The position numbers were made by a program, and so were the translations under genes. A stretch of DNA of 64,000 nucleotides, taken from Burkholderiales bacterium. Its GTDB lineage: Bacteria; Pseudomonadota; Gammaproteobacteria; Burkholderiales; Ga0077523. Below are positions 28,058 to 36,610 of the stretch, piece by piece. The notes beneath the pieces were generated by a model, which saw only the letters and a program-made list of their open reading frames with translations, did not search any database and was not told the origin of the DNA. Numbering within the stretch: position 1 is the first letter of the stretch; each line of letters begins with the position of its first letter. Location of the stretch: positions 1 through 64,000 of the forward strand of contig JAIEQG010000038.1 in NCBI GenBank assembly GCA_019747905.1. The letters are read 5' to 3'.

Positions 28058-28846
28058 ATGAGCATTTTGTCGAAGTTGCGCGGGCGCCGGTCGGCACGCG
28101 ACGAGGCGTCGGTCGAGGTGAGTGAGCGCGATGGGCTGCGGTCGCTGCACCTTGGCAGCAGCACCGTGCAGAGCACCATGCGCGTGGACGACCCGGTCGA
28201 ACTGGTGCTCTCCTACACGCGTGCCATGATGGGCTTCCTGCTGTTCCATCCGAAGCCGCGGGACGTGACCATGATCGGCCTGGGCGGCGGTTCGCTCGCG
28301 AAGTTCGTCTATCACCGGCTGCCCGAGGCCCGCGTGACGGTGGTCGAGAACAGCGCCCGCGTCATCGCGGCGGCGCGTTCGTGGTTCGAAGTGCCGCCCG
28401 ACGACGACCGCTTCGAAGTGCGGCACGCCGATGGCGCCGAGTACGTTCGCGAGCACCCGGGGGGCTGCGACGTGCTGATGGTCGATGCCTACGACAGCGA
28501 GGCTCAGGTAGAGGCGCTGGCGACCGAGGCCTTCTACGCCGACGCCCGCGCCGCCCTGCGTCGCGACGGCGTGCTGGTCGTGAACCTGTGGAGTTCGGAC
28601 AGCCGCTTCGACAGCTATCTGCAGCGCATCGAGCGTGCATTCGACAGCCGCGTGGTATGCCTGCCAGCCGAACGACGGGGCAACGTGGCCGTGTTCGCTT
28701 TCGTCCGCACACCGGAAGCCACCGCCTGGGAGGCGTTGCGCCTGCGGGCGCGCCAGCTCGAGAAGGACCACGGCCTGGAGTTTCTCAAGTTCGTCGGCCG
28801 GATGAAGGAGATGAACCCGCACACGGAGCGGCGGCTCGTCGTGTAG
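28058..28846 (+). CDS. Spermidine synthase-like protein (SAM-binding)
   Basis: 262 residues resembling the catalytic domain of polyamine aminopropyltransferases. The SAM-fold glycine loop is MIGLGGGSLAKF, followed by VVENSARVIAAAR, DGAEYV and VDAYDSEAQVEAL. The polyamine-binding signature is only partly kept, so it may act on another substrate; such stand-alone proteins are often annotated as spermidine synthase-like. ATG 28058 fits the family start. Directly upstream is the repeat block, so its promoter must lie in or next to that block. Confidence 0.8.
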   Translation: MSILSKLRGRRSARDEASVEVSERDGLRSLHLGSSTVQSTMRVDDPVELVLSYTRAMMGFLLFHPKPRDVTMIGLGGGSLAKFVYHRLPEARVTVVENSARVIAAARSWFEVPPDDDRFEVRHADGAEYVREHPGGCDVLMVDAYDSEAQVEALATEAFYADARAALRRDGVLVVNLWSSDSRFDSYLQRIERAFDSRVVCLPAERRGNVAVFAFVRTPEATAWEALRLRARQLEKDHGLEFLKFVGRMKEMNPHTERRLVV

Positions 28847-28940
28847 TCCGGCGGCGACGCTCCGACGGTGCCGTCGGCTTCCGGCGGCGACCGGAATATG
28901 AAAGAATTTCGACGGCGCCACGATCGTGAGGTAAAGGACA

Positions 28941-29468
28941 ATGATCGATCGCGACGGTTACCGACCCAACGTCGGGATCATCCTCGTCAACGCGAGGAAC
29001 GAGGTGTTCTGGGGCAAGCGCGTGCGCGAACACGCGTGGCAGTTTCCCCAGGGTGGCATCAAGCCGGGGGAAACCCCCGAGAAGGCGATGTACCGCGAGT
29101 TGATGGAGGAGGTCGGGCTCGACCCCTCGCACGTGCGCATCCTCGGCCGCACCCGGGATTGGCTGCGCTATGACGTGCCGAAGCATTGGGTGCGCCGCGA
29201 AGGCCGCAGCCAGTATCGGGGCCAGAAACAGATCTGGTACCTGTTGCGCCTGGTGGGGCGGGACTGCGACGTCTGCCTGCGCCGCTCGGAGAAGCCGGAG
29301 TTCGACGCCTGGCGTTGGAACCAGTACTGGGTACCCCTCGACAGCGTCATCGACTTCAAGCGCGAGGTCTACCAGCTGGCCCTCACCGAACTCGCGCGCT
29401 TCATTTTCTCCAGGACCGAGCCGGGCTGGGACCTGCTGCCGCTGACGGTTCCGACCCTGGAAGGCTAG
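28941..29468 (+). CDS. rppH: RNA 5'-pyrophosphohydrolase (Nudix)
   Basis: 175 residues. The Nudix box [23 protein letters not shown] is complete. [17 protein letters not shown] and [18 protein letters not shown] are the RppH N-terminal signatures. It removes pyrophosphate from mRNA 5' ends and so starts RNase E-dependent decay. ATG 28941 follows GAGGTAAAGGACA. Nearness to proS supports a betaproteobacterial host. Confidence 0.96.
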   Translation: MIDRDGYRPNVGIILVNARNEVFWGKRVREHAWQFPQGGIKPGETPEKAMYRELMEEVGLDPSHVRILGRTRDWLRYDVPKHWVRREGRSQYRGQKQIWYLLRLVGRDCDVCLRRSEKPEFDAWRWNQYWVPLDSVIDFKREVYQLALTELARFIFSRTEPGWDLLPLTVPTLEG

Positions 29469-29513
29469 CCTCCTGACCACCACGATAGTGCGGGCGCCTA
29501 GCTGTCGGCGTCC

Positions 29514-29586
29514 AGCGGCGATTCGCCTGACCGTCGATCCCCAGCCTGCGGCTGGGGCCCCTCGCCGGGTGGCTCACGCCGCTAGC
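29514..29586. repeat. Short derivative of the 27.7-28.0 kb repeat block
   Basis: CAGCGGCGATTCGCCTGACC...CGATCCCC and CCCCTCGCCGGGTGGCTCAC match the two ends of the block at 27696-28035, with only a small CAGCCTGCGGCTG hairpin between them. It looks like the same element with its centre missing. It lies between rppH and the barstar stop. Confidence 0.75.
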
Positions 29587-30001
29587 CGGTCTCCGGCAGA
29601 TCCCGGCCGACGCGACCGGTGCCGCCGAGCAGGACGGTGAAACGCACGTTCCGCTCACGCCAGAAGTTGGCGCTATCGCGGAACGCTTCGATCCCGGCGG
29701 CGAGTTCCCCGGGTGCCTGCCGCGCAAAGCGGGAGAGTCCGCCGACCTCGATCACCAGGGTGGAACCCTCGGCGAGAGCGAGATCGGTGAGGCAATCGTA
29801 GAGGGCGTCCCAGTTGCCGCCGAAATGGGGCGGAAACTCCAGGATGCCGCTCAATGCATCCAGGAGCGCCCGCTTGGTGGGCGGAGCCTGGATGCGTACG
29901 TGGCGGGGAGCCGCACCCGCGAGGCGCCCGAGGGGTGCTCCGCCGTTGCCCTCGAAGCGGTAAACGCCGCCGTTCTGTAGTGCTTCTTGCAGGGATTTCA
30001 T
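29582..30001 (-). CDS. Barstar-family ribonuclease inhibitor
   Basis: 139 residues. The C-terminal two thirds match barstar: TKRALLDALSGILEFPPHFGGNWDALYDCLTDL carries the recognition helix and the acidic Asp of the GNWDAL motif that plugs the barnase active site. ATG 30001 overlaps the stop of the ribonuclease gene (ATGA). It acts in the cytoplasm to block ribonuclease that has not been exported. Confidence 0.92.
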   Translation of the reverse strand: MKSLQEALQNGGVYRFEGNGGAPLGRLAGAAPRHVRIQAPPTKRALLDALSGILEFPPHFGGNWDALYDCLTDLALAEGSTLVIEVGGLSRFARQAPGELAAGIEAFRDSANFWRERNVRFTVLLGGTGRVGRDLPETG

Positions 30002-30378
30002 CGATCCTCCGCGATCTTCTTGAAAGTGCGGTAGTGGTCTGCCGTCCAGTAGTAATCCCCGCCACGACCGGCGACGATGCGGCGTGCGCCCCGGTCCCGG
30101 GCTCCGGGCGTGGGGACCGTGTACTCGCGGTAGTACCCGCGTGGGCGCGGTGGCAGCAAACCCTCGCGGTTACGGAATGTCATCCCGTCCTTTTCGTAAG
30201 GGAAGGGTCCACCGGCCCGGATGAGAGTGAGCGTGGCTTTTGCTTGCTCAGGCAGGACGGACAGGGGAATCGTGCCCAGGTCCGCCGCCCCCCGGGCCAG
30301 GGCAACTCCTGCGGCGAGCAGCAGGAGGATGCCGAGAAGTGCTCCGGCAAGTCGGGGTCGCACAATCCGTATGGCCAT
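29998..30378 (-). CDS. Secreted guanyl-specific ribonuclease (barnase family)
   Basis: 126 residues with an N-terminal hydrophobic signal (LAGALLGILLLLAAGVALA). The remainder aligns with barnase: FRNREGLLP, the catalytic Glu in YYREYTVP, Arg residues in GARDRGARRIVAG and catalytic His in WTADHYRTFKKI. All three catalytic positions of the family are therefore kept. I start at ATG 30378, where the signal peptide begins; the 200-residue track ORF is too long. It lies upstream of and overlaps the barstar gene, giving an export-enzyme/immunity pair. Confidence 0.9.
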   Translation of the reverse strand: MAIRIVRPRLAGALLGILLLLAAGVALARGAADLGTIPLSVLPEQAKATLTLIRAGGPFPYEKDGMTFRNREGLLPPRPRGYYREYTVPTPGARDRGARRIVAGRGGDYYWTADHYRTFKKIAEDR

Positions 30379-30427
30379 GGCATAGTGACGCCAAACGGCG
30401 ACAGTTACCGATTTCAAAGTTGGTAAA

Positions 30428-30441
30428 TTGTTAGTAAACAA
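30428..30441. promoter_or_regulatory. AT-rich imperfect palindrome between divergent genes
   Basis: TTGTT-AGTA-AACAA sits in a strikingly AT-rich patch between the ribonuclease gene (minus) and the HD-domain gene (plus). It may be an operator or a promoter part for one or both; no regulator gene is adjacent. Confidence 0.35.
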
Positions 30442-30514
30442 CGAATTGCCATCAAGGCGCATTAGATCCCAGACTGAACATCGACTGACCCCACCACTTC
30501 GAGCCTCCGCGACC

Positions 30515-31573
30515 ATGTCCGTCCGGCGCAATGACTTCGACGTAACCGACCAGGTCCGCACCACCGATCCGCAAGCGGTGCAGGGCGAAGTCTCGCGCAT
30601 CTATGCCGAGCTGTACGCGCCGGCATCCGATCTCGAGTTGTTGCGGCCGTTCGCCGACGCTTCCCGCCTCTACCACGGTGACTTTCCAGGTCACCGCGCC
30701 TGCGACACGGCGTACCACAACCTCCAGCACGTGCTCGACGTCACGCTCGCCATGGCGCGGCTGATGGATGGCAGCACACGGGCAGCCCACGGGGCCGTGG
30801 CCTTCGACGAGCGCTTGTTCCGCTTCGGCATCGTGCTCGCACTGTTCCACGACGCAGGCTACATCCGGTCGCGCCACGACACCCGCGCCGACAACGGCGC
30901 TGCGTACACGCGGACCCACGTTTCGCGGGGTGGCCGTTTTCTCGAGCGTTATCTGGGTGAACTTGGCCTCGCCGACCTGATTCCCGTGGCCGGTCCCCTG
31001 GTGCACTTCACCGGTTACGAGCGGCCGGTCGGGACCATCGACATCGCCGACCCTACCTTGCGGCGCCTCGGCCTGCTGCTCGGCTCGGCGGACATCGTCG
31101 CCCAGATGTCCGACCGCTGCTATCTCGAGAAATGTCGCGACCGCCTGTACCCGGAATTCGTTATTGGCGGCATCGCCGCAGGCCGGGATGCCGACGGCAA
31201 ACCCAACGTGCTGTTTGCCTCCGCCGAGGATCTGGTGGTCAAGACGCCGGGGTTCTACCGGGTCGCCAGCCGGCGCCTCGAACACGATCTCGAAGGTGTC
31301 TACCGTCTCGCCGAACCCCATTTCCGCGGTCAAAACCTGTACCTCGAGGAACTCGAGAAGAACATCCGGCATGCCGAGACGGTCGCGGAGCAGCACGACC
31401 TGTCCCTGCTGCGCCGTTCGCCGCCGCCCGCAGAGACTGCGGGCAACGCCGAGCCGGCATCCGAGACGCGTCAGGATGCTCCCGCCACACGCAGCATGAT
31501 CTTGCCGACGTGTGCGCTGGATTCCATCAGTGCGTGTGCCCTAGAAGCTTCACCGAGCTCGAACGTCGAGTGA
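30515..31573 (+). CDS. HD-domain phosphohydrolase-like protein
   Basis: 352 residues. Metal-ligand motifs YHNLQHVLDV and ALFHDAGY at about residues 70-115 fit an HD-superfamily metal-dependent phosphohydrolase, and a later HFTGYERPVG stretch and SADIVAQMSDR could supply further ligands. Substrate unknown; it is not a GYP-type c-di-GMP enzyme. The last 34 residues are encoded antisense to the end of the quinone oxidoreductase gene, so the original stop may have been lost. ATG 30515 is chosen over the track's 30428. Confidence 0.75.
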   Translation: MSVRRNDFDVTDQVRTTDPQAVQGEVSRIYAELYAPASDLELLRPFADASRLYHGDFPGHRACDTAYHNLQHVLDVTLAMARLMDGSTRAAHGAVAFDERLFRFGIVLALFHDAGYIRSRHDTRADNGAAYTRTHVSRGGRFLERYLGELGLADLIPVAGPLVHFTGYERPVGTIDIADPTLRRLGLLLGSADIVAQMSDRCYLEKCRDRLYPEFVIGGIAAGRDADGKPNVLFASAEDLVVKTPGFYRVASRRLEHDLEGVYRLAEPHFRGQNLYLEELEKNIRHAETVAEQHDLSLLRRSPPPAETAGNAEPASETRQDAPATRSMILPTCALDSISACALEASPSSNVE

Positions 31574-32481
31574 ATCACCGGCCGGATCTTCCCGGCCTCC
31601 AGTAGCGGCCACACCCGCGCGCGCAGCGCGCTCGCGATGCCGGTCTTGAACTCGACGGTCCGCGGCCGCAGCGTCGACCCGGTAATGGTGAGGCGCCGGT
31701 ACAGGATGTCGCCCATGTCTAGCGTGGCGGTGGTGCCACCGAGGAACGCGATGATCGACAGCCGTCCGTCGGCCGCAAGACATTTCAGTTCGCGCGGCAC
31801 GTAGTCGCCGCCGACCATGTCGAGGATCACGTCCACGCCCTTGCCGCCGGTCAGCTCCTTTGTCACGGTGACGAAATCCTCGGTCCGGTAGTTGATGCCG
31901 CGCTCCGCCCCCAGGGCTTCGCACGCCCGGCATTTCTCTTCGCTGCCGGCGGTGGCGAACACGCGGTGCCCGAGGGTGCGTGCGAGCTGGATGGCGGTGA
32001 CGCCGATGCCGCTGGAGCCACCCTGCACCAGCAGCGTTTCGCCGGGTGCGAGCTTGGCCCGTTCGAACACGTTGATCCAGACCGTGAAGAAGGTTTCCGG
32101 CAGCGACGCTGCTTCGATCGCGCTGAACCCCTTGGGGATCGGCAGACAATGTCCGGCGGGCGTCGCGCAATACTGCGCATAGCCGCCACCGGGCGTCAGC
32201 GCGCAGACGCGATCGCCCACCTGCCACTGCATCACGTCGGCACCCACCTGTGCGATGGTCCCTGCCACCTCCAAACCGGGCAGGTCGGACGCGCCGGGTG
32301 GCGGATTGTAAGTGCCCGCGCGCTGGAAGCAGTCGGGGCGGTTGACGCCAGCGGCTTCCACCGCGATCAGCACCTCGTGCGGCTTGATCGCGGGCAAAGG
32401 CCGCAAAACGGGTTTCAACACGTCGGGACCGCCGGGCTGCGTGATCTCGACGGCGGTCATGGTGGCGGGCAGTGCGCTCAT
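31471..32481 (-). CDS. NAD(P)H quinone oxidoreductase, PIG3-type (MDR superfamily)
   Basis: 336 residues. An N-terminal GroES-like domain (VLIAVEAAGVNRPDCFQRAG) is followed by a Rossmann domain with nucleotide loop VQGGSSGIGVTAIQLA. No structural or catalytic zinc cysteines are seen, as in zeta-crystallin/PIG3 quinone reductases. The NADPH-dependent enzyme reduces quinones in the cytoplasm. ATG 32481 has GGAGAG upstream; ATG 32460 is an alternative. It is divergent from the aldo/keto reductase. Confidence 0.92.
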   Translation of the reverse strand: MSALPATMTAVEITQPGGPDVLKPVLRPLPAIKPHEVLIAVEAAGVNRPDCFQRAGTYNPPPGASDLPGLEVAGTIAQVGADVMQWQVGDRVCALTPGGGYAQYCATPAGHCLPIPKGFSAIEAASLPETFFTVWINVFERAKLAPGETLLVQGGSSGIGVTAIQLARTLGHRVFATAGSEEKCRACEALGAERGINYRTEDFVTVTKELTGGKGVDVILDMVGGDYVPRELKCLAADGRLSIIAFLGGTTATLDMGDILYRRLTITGSTLRPRTVEFKTGIASALRARVWPLLEAGKIRPVIHSTFELGEASRAHALMESSAHVGKIMLRVAGAS

Positions 32482-32596
32482 GGCGGGCTCTCCTCGTTCG
32501 AAGGCGCGGATTGTAGAGGGCTTGTGGCATGATCCGCGGCTTCCGTCCGCGACCTCGCGAAGGCTGCGGACTGTGCCAGCCCTAGGGGAGGACAAG

Positions 32597-33604
32597 ATGG
32601 AATACCGCAAGCTCGGCAACAGCGGCCTGAAAGTGTCGCCGCTGTGCCTCGGCACCATGATGTTCGGCGATCGTACCGACTACGCCGAGTCGGAACGCAT
32701 CGTGAAGGCGGCGCAGGATGCCGGCCTTAACTTCATCGACACCGCCGATCAGTACGCGAAGGGCGAATCCGAACGCATCGTAGGGAAGATCGTGAAGAAG
32801 GAGCGCGACGCCTGGGTAATCGCCACGAAGTTCGGCAATCCGATGGGTCCGGGCCCCAACGAGATGGGCATGTCGCGCAAATGGATCCACCAGGCCTGCG
32901 ACGCGAGCCTGAAGCGCCTCGGCACCGACTACATCGACGTCTACTACATCCACCTCGACTATCCGGATTCTCCGCTCGACGAGACGGTGCAGACGCTGGG
33001 TGATCTGATCCGGTCCGGGAAGATCCGCTACTTCGCGGTGTCGAACATGCGTGCATGGCGCATGGCGGAGCTCATCTGGACTTGCCGGCAGTTCGGCGTG
33101 CCGCGGCCAGTCGCGTGCCAGCCCTACTACAACGCGTTCAACCGCATGCCCGAGGTGGAGATCCTCCCGCTGTGCGAATACCACGGCCTCGGCGTCGTCC
33201 CCTACAGCCCGATCGCGCGCGGCGTGCTGAGCGGCAAGTACCAACCCGGCCAGAAGCCTCCCGGCGATACCCGTGCCGGTCGCGGCGACAAGCGCATGAT
33301 GGAAACCGAGTTCCGCGAGGAATCCCTGGTGATGGCGCAGACCATCCGCAAGCACGCCGAGAAGAAGGGCTACACGGCGGGTGAATTCGCCACCGCATGG
33401 GTGCTCGCCAACCGCATCGTCACCAGCGTGATCGCCGGGCCGCGCACGCTCGAGCAGTGGCAGGACTATCCCAAGGCGCTCCAGTACCGGTGGTCGGATG
33501 AAGACGAGGCGCTGGTGGATTCGCTGGTGCGCCCCGGGCATCCTTCCACGCCGGGCTACACGGATCCGCGCTATCCGGTACTGGGCCGGCCGCTGCGCGG
33601 CTAG
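32597..33604 (+). CDS. Aldo/keto reductase
   Basis: 335 residues with a TIM-barrel NADPH-binding AKR pattern: MEYRKLGNSGLKVSPLCLGTM start, FIDTADQYAKGESERIVG with the catalytic Asp and Tyr, VIATKFG with Lys, and IDVYYIHLDYPD where the usual His is present. The cofactor site AGPRTLEQW is near the end. It reduces aldehydes or ketones; substrate unknown. ATG 32597 follows AGGGGAGGACAAG. Confidence 0.93.
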   Translation: MEYRKLGNSGLKVSPLCLGTMMFGDRTDYAESERIVKAAQDAGLNFIDTADQYAKGESERIVGKIVKKERDAWVIATKFGNPMGPGPNEMGMSRKWIHQACDASLKRLGTDYIDVYYIHLDYPDSPLDETVQTLGDLIRSGKIRYFAVSNMRAWRMAELIWTCRQFGVPRPVACQPYYNAFNRMPEVEILPLCEYHGLGVVPYSPIARGVLSGKYQPGQKPPGDTRAGRGDKRMMETEFREESLVMAQTIRKHAEKKGYTAGEFATAWVLANRIVTSVIAGPRTLEQWQDYPKALQYRWSDEDEALVDSLVRPGHPSTPGYTDPRYPVLGRPLRG

Positions 33605-33768
33605 TGTGCGGCGCCTTGGCGCCGCGCCGCATGTCCGATCTGTCGCCGCGCGGCGTCGGCGGTGGCAGGGTCGACTGCACGAAAGGCCAATTGCGGCGGT
33701 GTCACCGGCGCAATAACATTTCACGCCGTCGTGCCACCACGGACCCGACGCTCATGGGAGGGAGCACC

Positions 33769-34638
33769 ATGCTGCATCCGCGCAAGACCGATGTTCCGTG
33801 CGGGACCTTCGCGCCGAAGGTTCTGGGTTTCGTTCTGTTGCTGTCCGGTTTCGCAGCGTTGCCGGCGCATGCCGACATCACGCCGTTGTCGTCCCGGCTC
33901 ACCGCAAGCTCTCTGTCGAACATCGTCGCCGGGACGCCGAAGGCCGCGGACACCGACGAGGACGCAACGGGTAGCCAGCTTGCCAGCCTTTCGGTGGTCA
34001 CCGACCAGTACGAAGCGCAGCCGGTGGACTTGTCCCAGACCGTGACCGCGAGCGGATCCGTCACCTACCTGAGCGACACTTCGTTCGTCGTCCAGTTGAT
34101 CGGCACCCGGTCGGGCACCGACAGCGGTCCGGGCGGAATCAGCAGCGCCTACGATTCGCGGGCGAAATTCGTGCTTGAATTTCAGAATCTCGCGGCTGGC
34201 GCCATCACGGTTGACTGGAACATCCCGTTCGAGCGCGACTACCAGGGGACCATTGCACCACTCGGCGTGGGTTTGCGCTGGTCCGGCCTGCTCGACGCGG
34301 TGAGCCCGACCGTGGATTTCAACACCGGCAGCGGCACCTCCATCGGCTCGCACACCTTTGATCTCACCAGAACCGGCGCGAGTGGCCGGTACTGGCTCGA
34401 ACTCGAGCTTTACATGGTAGGGCAGACGTCCGATCTCGCGCCGCCGGAGCATTGGACGGCCACCTTCGCCGTGACCACGCCGCGCATGACCATCACGCCG
34501 GTACCGGAGCCGACAACAGTGGTGATGCTTTCGGCCGGCCTCGCACTGCTTGGTGCGGGGCGATTGCGTCGACGCTGGCATCCGCGCAGACGCCAGCAGC
34601 ACCTCAGCGATCCTCGCGGATCGCTTCCACCGAGATAG
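33769..34638 (+). CDS. PEP-CTERM sorted exported protein
   Basis: 289 residues. A long signal peptide (about residues 1-40, ending ALPAHA) leads to a beta-rich secreted domain of unknown function. Near the end TPVPEPTTVVMLSAGLALLGAG then RRRW is a classic PEP-CTERM sorting tail: VPEP, hydrophobic helix, basic cluster. Such proteins are cut by an exosortase (EpsH/XrtA-type), which is not in this window. ATG 33769 follows GGGAGGGAG. The stretch after the basic cluster overlaps the yceI gene and may be a read-through extension. Confidence 0.9.
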   Translation: MLHPRKTDVPCGTFAPKVLGFVLLLSGFAALPAHADITPLSSRLTASSLSNIVAGTPKAADTDEDATGSQLASLSVVTDQYEAQPVDLSQTVTASGSVTYLSDTSFVVQLIGTRSGTDSGPGGISSAYDSRAKFVLEFQNLAAGAITVDWNIPFERDYQGTIAPLGVGLRWSGLLDAVSPTVDFNTGSGTSIGSHTFDLTRTGASGRYWLELELYMVGQTSDLAPPEHWTATFAVTTPRMTITPVPEPTTVVMLSAGLALLGAGRLRRRWHPRRRQQHLSDPRGSLPPR

Positions 34639-35181
34639 TGAGGACCACCTCGTCGCTCACCATCGACACGTACTTCTCCAGGCCGAACTCCGAACGGAGC
34701 ACGGTGGCGCACGGATCGCCGCGCACGTAACGCTCCAGCACGACGATCTTGACGTCCTTGCACGCGAACCGCTCCGCGGTCAGCCGCACCGGGCGCGTCA
34801 CGCCGTGAAGACTGAGCTCGCCTTCAAACTCCGCGGGTACGCCGTCGGCGAACTTGCTTGCGCGACCAGTGAAGCGCGCCGTCTTGTGCTTGACCACATC
34901 GAAGAATATCTCGCCGTTCAGCACCGCATCGAGGCGCTTGACGCCGGTATCGATGGTCCTGAGATCGATGTCGACGGTCATCTCCGCCGTCTGCTTCTCG
35001 AGATCGAGGCTGGCGGTACCCCCCTTCAGCACGCCGATTCGCCCCCGCACCGAAGACACGCCGGTGTGCACGACCGCGAAATGCACGAACGTGTGATCGG
35101 GGTCGATGCGGAAGCGCTCTGCCGCGTGAGACGTGGCGTGAACGCGGGCAGCAGGGCGATCGAAGCGAGGGCGGATCTCAT
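34604..35181 (-). pseudogene. YceI-family periplasmic protein, frameshifted in the signal peptide
   Basis: The 34604-35086 ORF (HFAVVHTGVSSVRGRIG...) is a YceI lipocalin-like domain, which binds isoprenoid-type lipids in the periplasm. It has no proper start. Upstream, ATG 35181 opens a good signal peptide (MRSALASIALLPAFT) in another frame. Adding one base near 35136 joins them into ...LLPAFT-ATSHAAERFRIDPDHTFVHF, the expected YceI start. So a single-base deletion separates signal and domain. It is either a real pseudogene or a sequencing error; translation from a GTG at 35086 would give a protein stuck in the cytoplasm. Confidence 0.8.
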
Positions 35182-35248
35182 GGGATGTTCCTCACGGAGC
35201 GGCTGGAAGTCGGCGCGTGCATCGCGAACCGATTCTGCAGTCGACGAC

Positions 35249-35689
35249 TCAAGGGGACGCCAGCAGTGGTGTCAGCGCTCGCCGCAGATCTTCGGGTAGC
35301 GCTGTCGGCCGCCGCGTCGCGCGATCCACATACACGTGGACGAAATGCCCCTGCGCCGATGCGAGTGGATCGTCGTTGCGGAACAAGCCCACTTCGTACC
35401 GCACGCTGCTCGCCCCGAGCTTCGCCACGCGCAGGCCGGCGTGCACCGCGTCAGGGAAGGTGATCGGGCTGAAGTAGTTGCATTGCGTCTCCACCACCAG
35501 ACCGATCACCGTGCTGCGTTCGATGTCGAGGACGTTCCGTTCCAGCAGGTACTGGTTCACGACGGTGTCGAAGTACGAGTAGTACACCACGTTGTTCACG
35601 TGGCCGTATACGTCGTTGTCCATCCAGCGGGTGGTGATGGCGCGGAAGTGGCGGTAGGCGGTGCGCGGGCTCGGCATCGGCTTGGTCAT
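35249..35689 (-). CDS. Hotdog-fold acyl-CoA thioesterase
   Basis: 146 residues matching the 4-hydroxybenzoyl-CoA thioesterase/YbgC group. [23 protein letters not shown] holds the catalytic Asp (position of D in DNDxxGHVNN). It hydrolyses acyl-CoA thioesters in the cytoplasm; chain preference unknown. It lies 6 bases after the EamA permease and ends the minus-strand run that begins with the kinase at 39339. Confidence 0.92.
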   Translation of the reverse strand: MTKPMPSPRTAYRHFRAITTRWMDNDVYGHVNNVVYYSYFDTVVNQYLLERNVLDIERSTVIGLVVETQCNYFSPITFPDAVHAGLRVAKLGASSVRYEVGLFRNDDPLASAQGHFVHVYVDRATRRPTALPEDLRRALTPLLASP

Positions 35690-35695
35690 GGCGAT

Positions 35696-36610
35696 CTAAT
35701 GCGATTGAGCGCTGTCGGTGGTGTCGGTGCGCCGCCGCATGTGCTTCCAGTTCACGGCGAGCAGGCCGGCCGCGATGATCACCAGCATGCCGGTGAGCGA
35801 TCCGCCGTCGGGGAACTCGTGGAACGCGATCCAGGCGAGCAGGGTCGACCAGATCAACTGCGTGTAGACGAAGGGTGCCAGCGCCATCGGCGAGGCGTGC
35901 TCCACGGCCCGGATCAGCAAGAAATGGCCGAAGCCGCCGAGCGTGCCGATGGCCACCATGATGATGAGTTGAATGCCGTTCGGCGTCTGCCAGCCCAACG
36001 GCAGCGCCAGGCTCGCCAGGGCGGAGCCCACCAGAGCCGTGTAGAACAGCGTCGTGACGGCGTTGTCGCGTCCGGCGACCTTGCGCGTGACGATCTGGTA
36101 GAGAGCGAACAACAGTGCGGTGGCCATGGGGAAGAGCGCAGTCGGGCTGAATACGGCGCCGCCCGGCCGGATGATGATCAGTACGCCGATGAAGCCAAGC
36201 CCCACCGCGATCCATTGACGACGCGTCACCCGCTCGCCGAGTACCGGCCCCGACAGCACGGTCACGATGACCGGTGCGATGAAGCTGATGGCGGCGGCTT
36301 CCGCTAGCGGCAGGAACTTGAGCGACAGATAGAACATCACCGTGGAACTGGTGAGCAGCACGCCGCGCAGGATCTGCAGTCCACGGTGCTGGGTGCGCAC
36401 CAGCGTGAAGCCCATGCGCGGGGCGAACAGCGCGAGCATGAACAGCATGTGGATGGTGTAGCGCACCCACAGCAGCGGTCCGATCGGATAGGACTTGAGC
36501 GCGAGCTTGGCCAGCGTGTCGCCGGTGGAGAACATGAAAACGGCGGCCATCATCATGCCGACGCCACGAAAGAAGTGTCGGTGATGATGCGGATCGTGCG
36601 CGGCGCTCAC
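35696..36610 (-). CDS. EamA/DMT-family permease
   Basis: 304 residues with ten predicted membrane helices in two EamA repeats (first [21 protein letters not shown], second starting around [21 protein letters not shown]). The ends are hydrophilic, with a His-rich N-terminus. Its start overlaps the enolase stop (ATGA), so it probably moves a metabolite of the pathway encoded by the enolase-like, VOC and kinase genes. Confidence 0.92.
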   Translation of the reverse strand: MSAAHDPHHHRHFFRGVGMMMAAVFMFSTGDTLAKLALKSYPIGPLLWVRYTIHMLFMLALFAPRMGFTLVRTQHRGLQILRGVLLTSSTVMFYLSLKFLPLAEAAAISFIAPVIVTVLSGPVLGERVTRRQWIAVGLGFIGVLIIIRPGGAVFSPTALFPMATALLFALYQIVTRKVAGRDNAVTTLFYTALVGSALASLALPLGWQTPNGIQLIIMVAIGTLGGFGHFLLIRAVEHASPMALAPFVYTQLIWSTLLAWIAFHEFPDGGSLTGMLVIIAAGLLAVNWKHMRRRTDTTDSAQSH

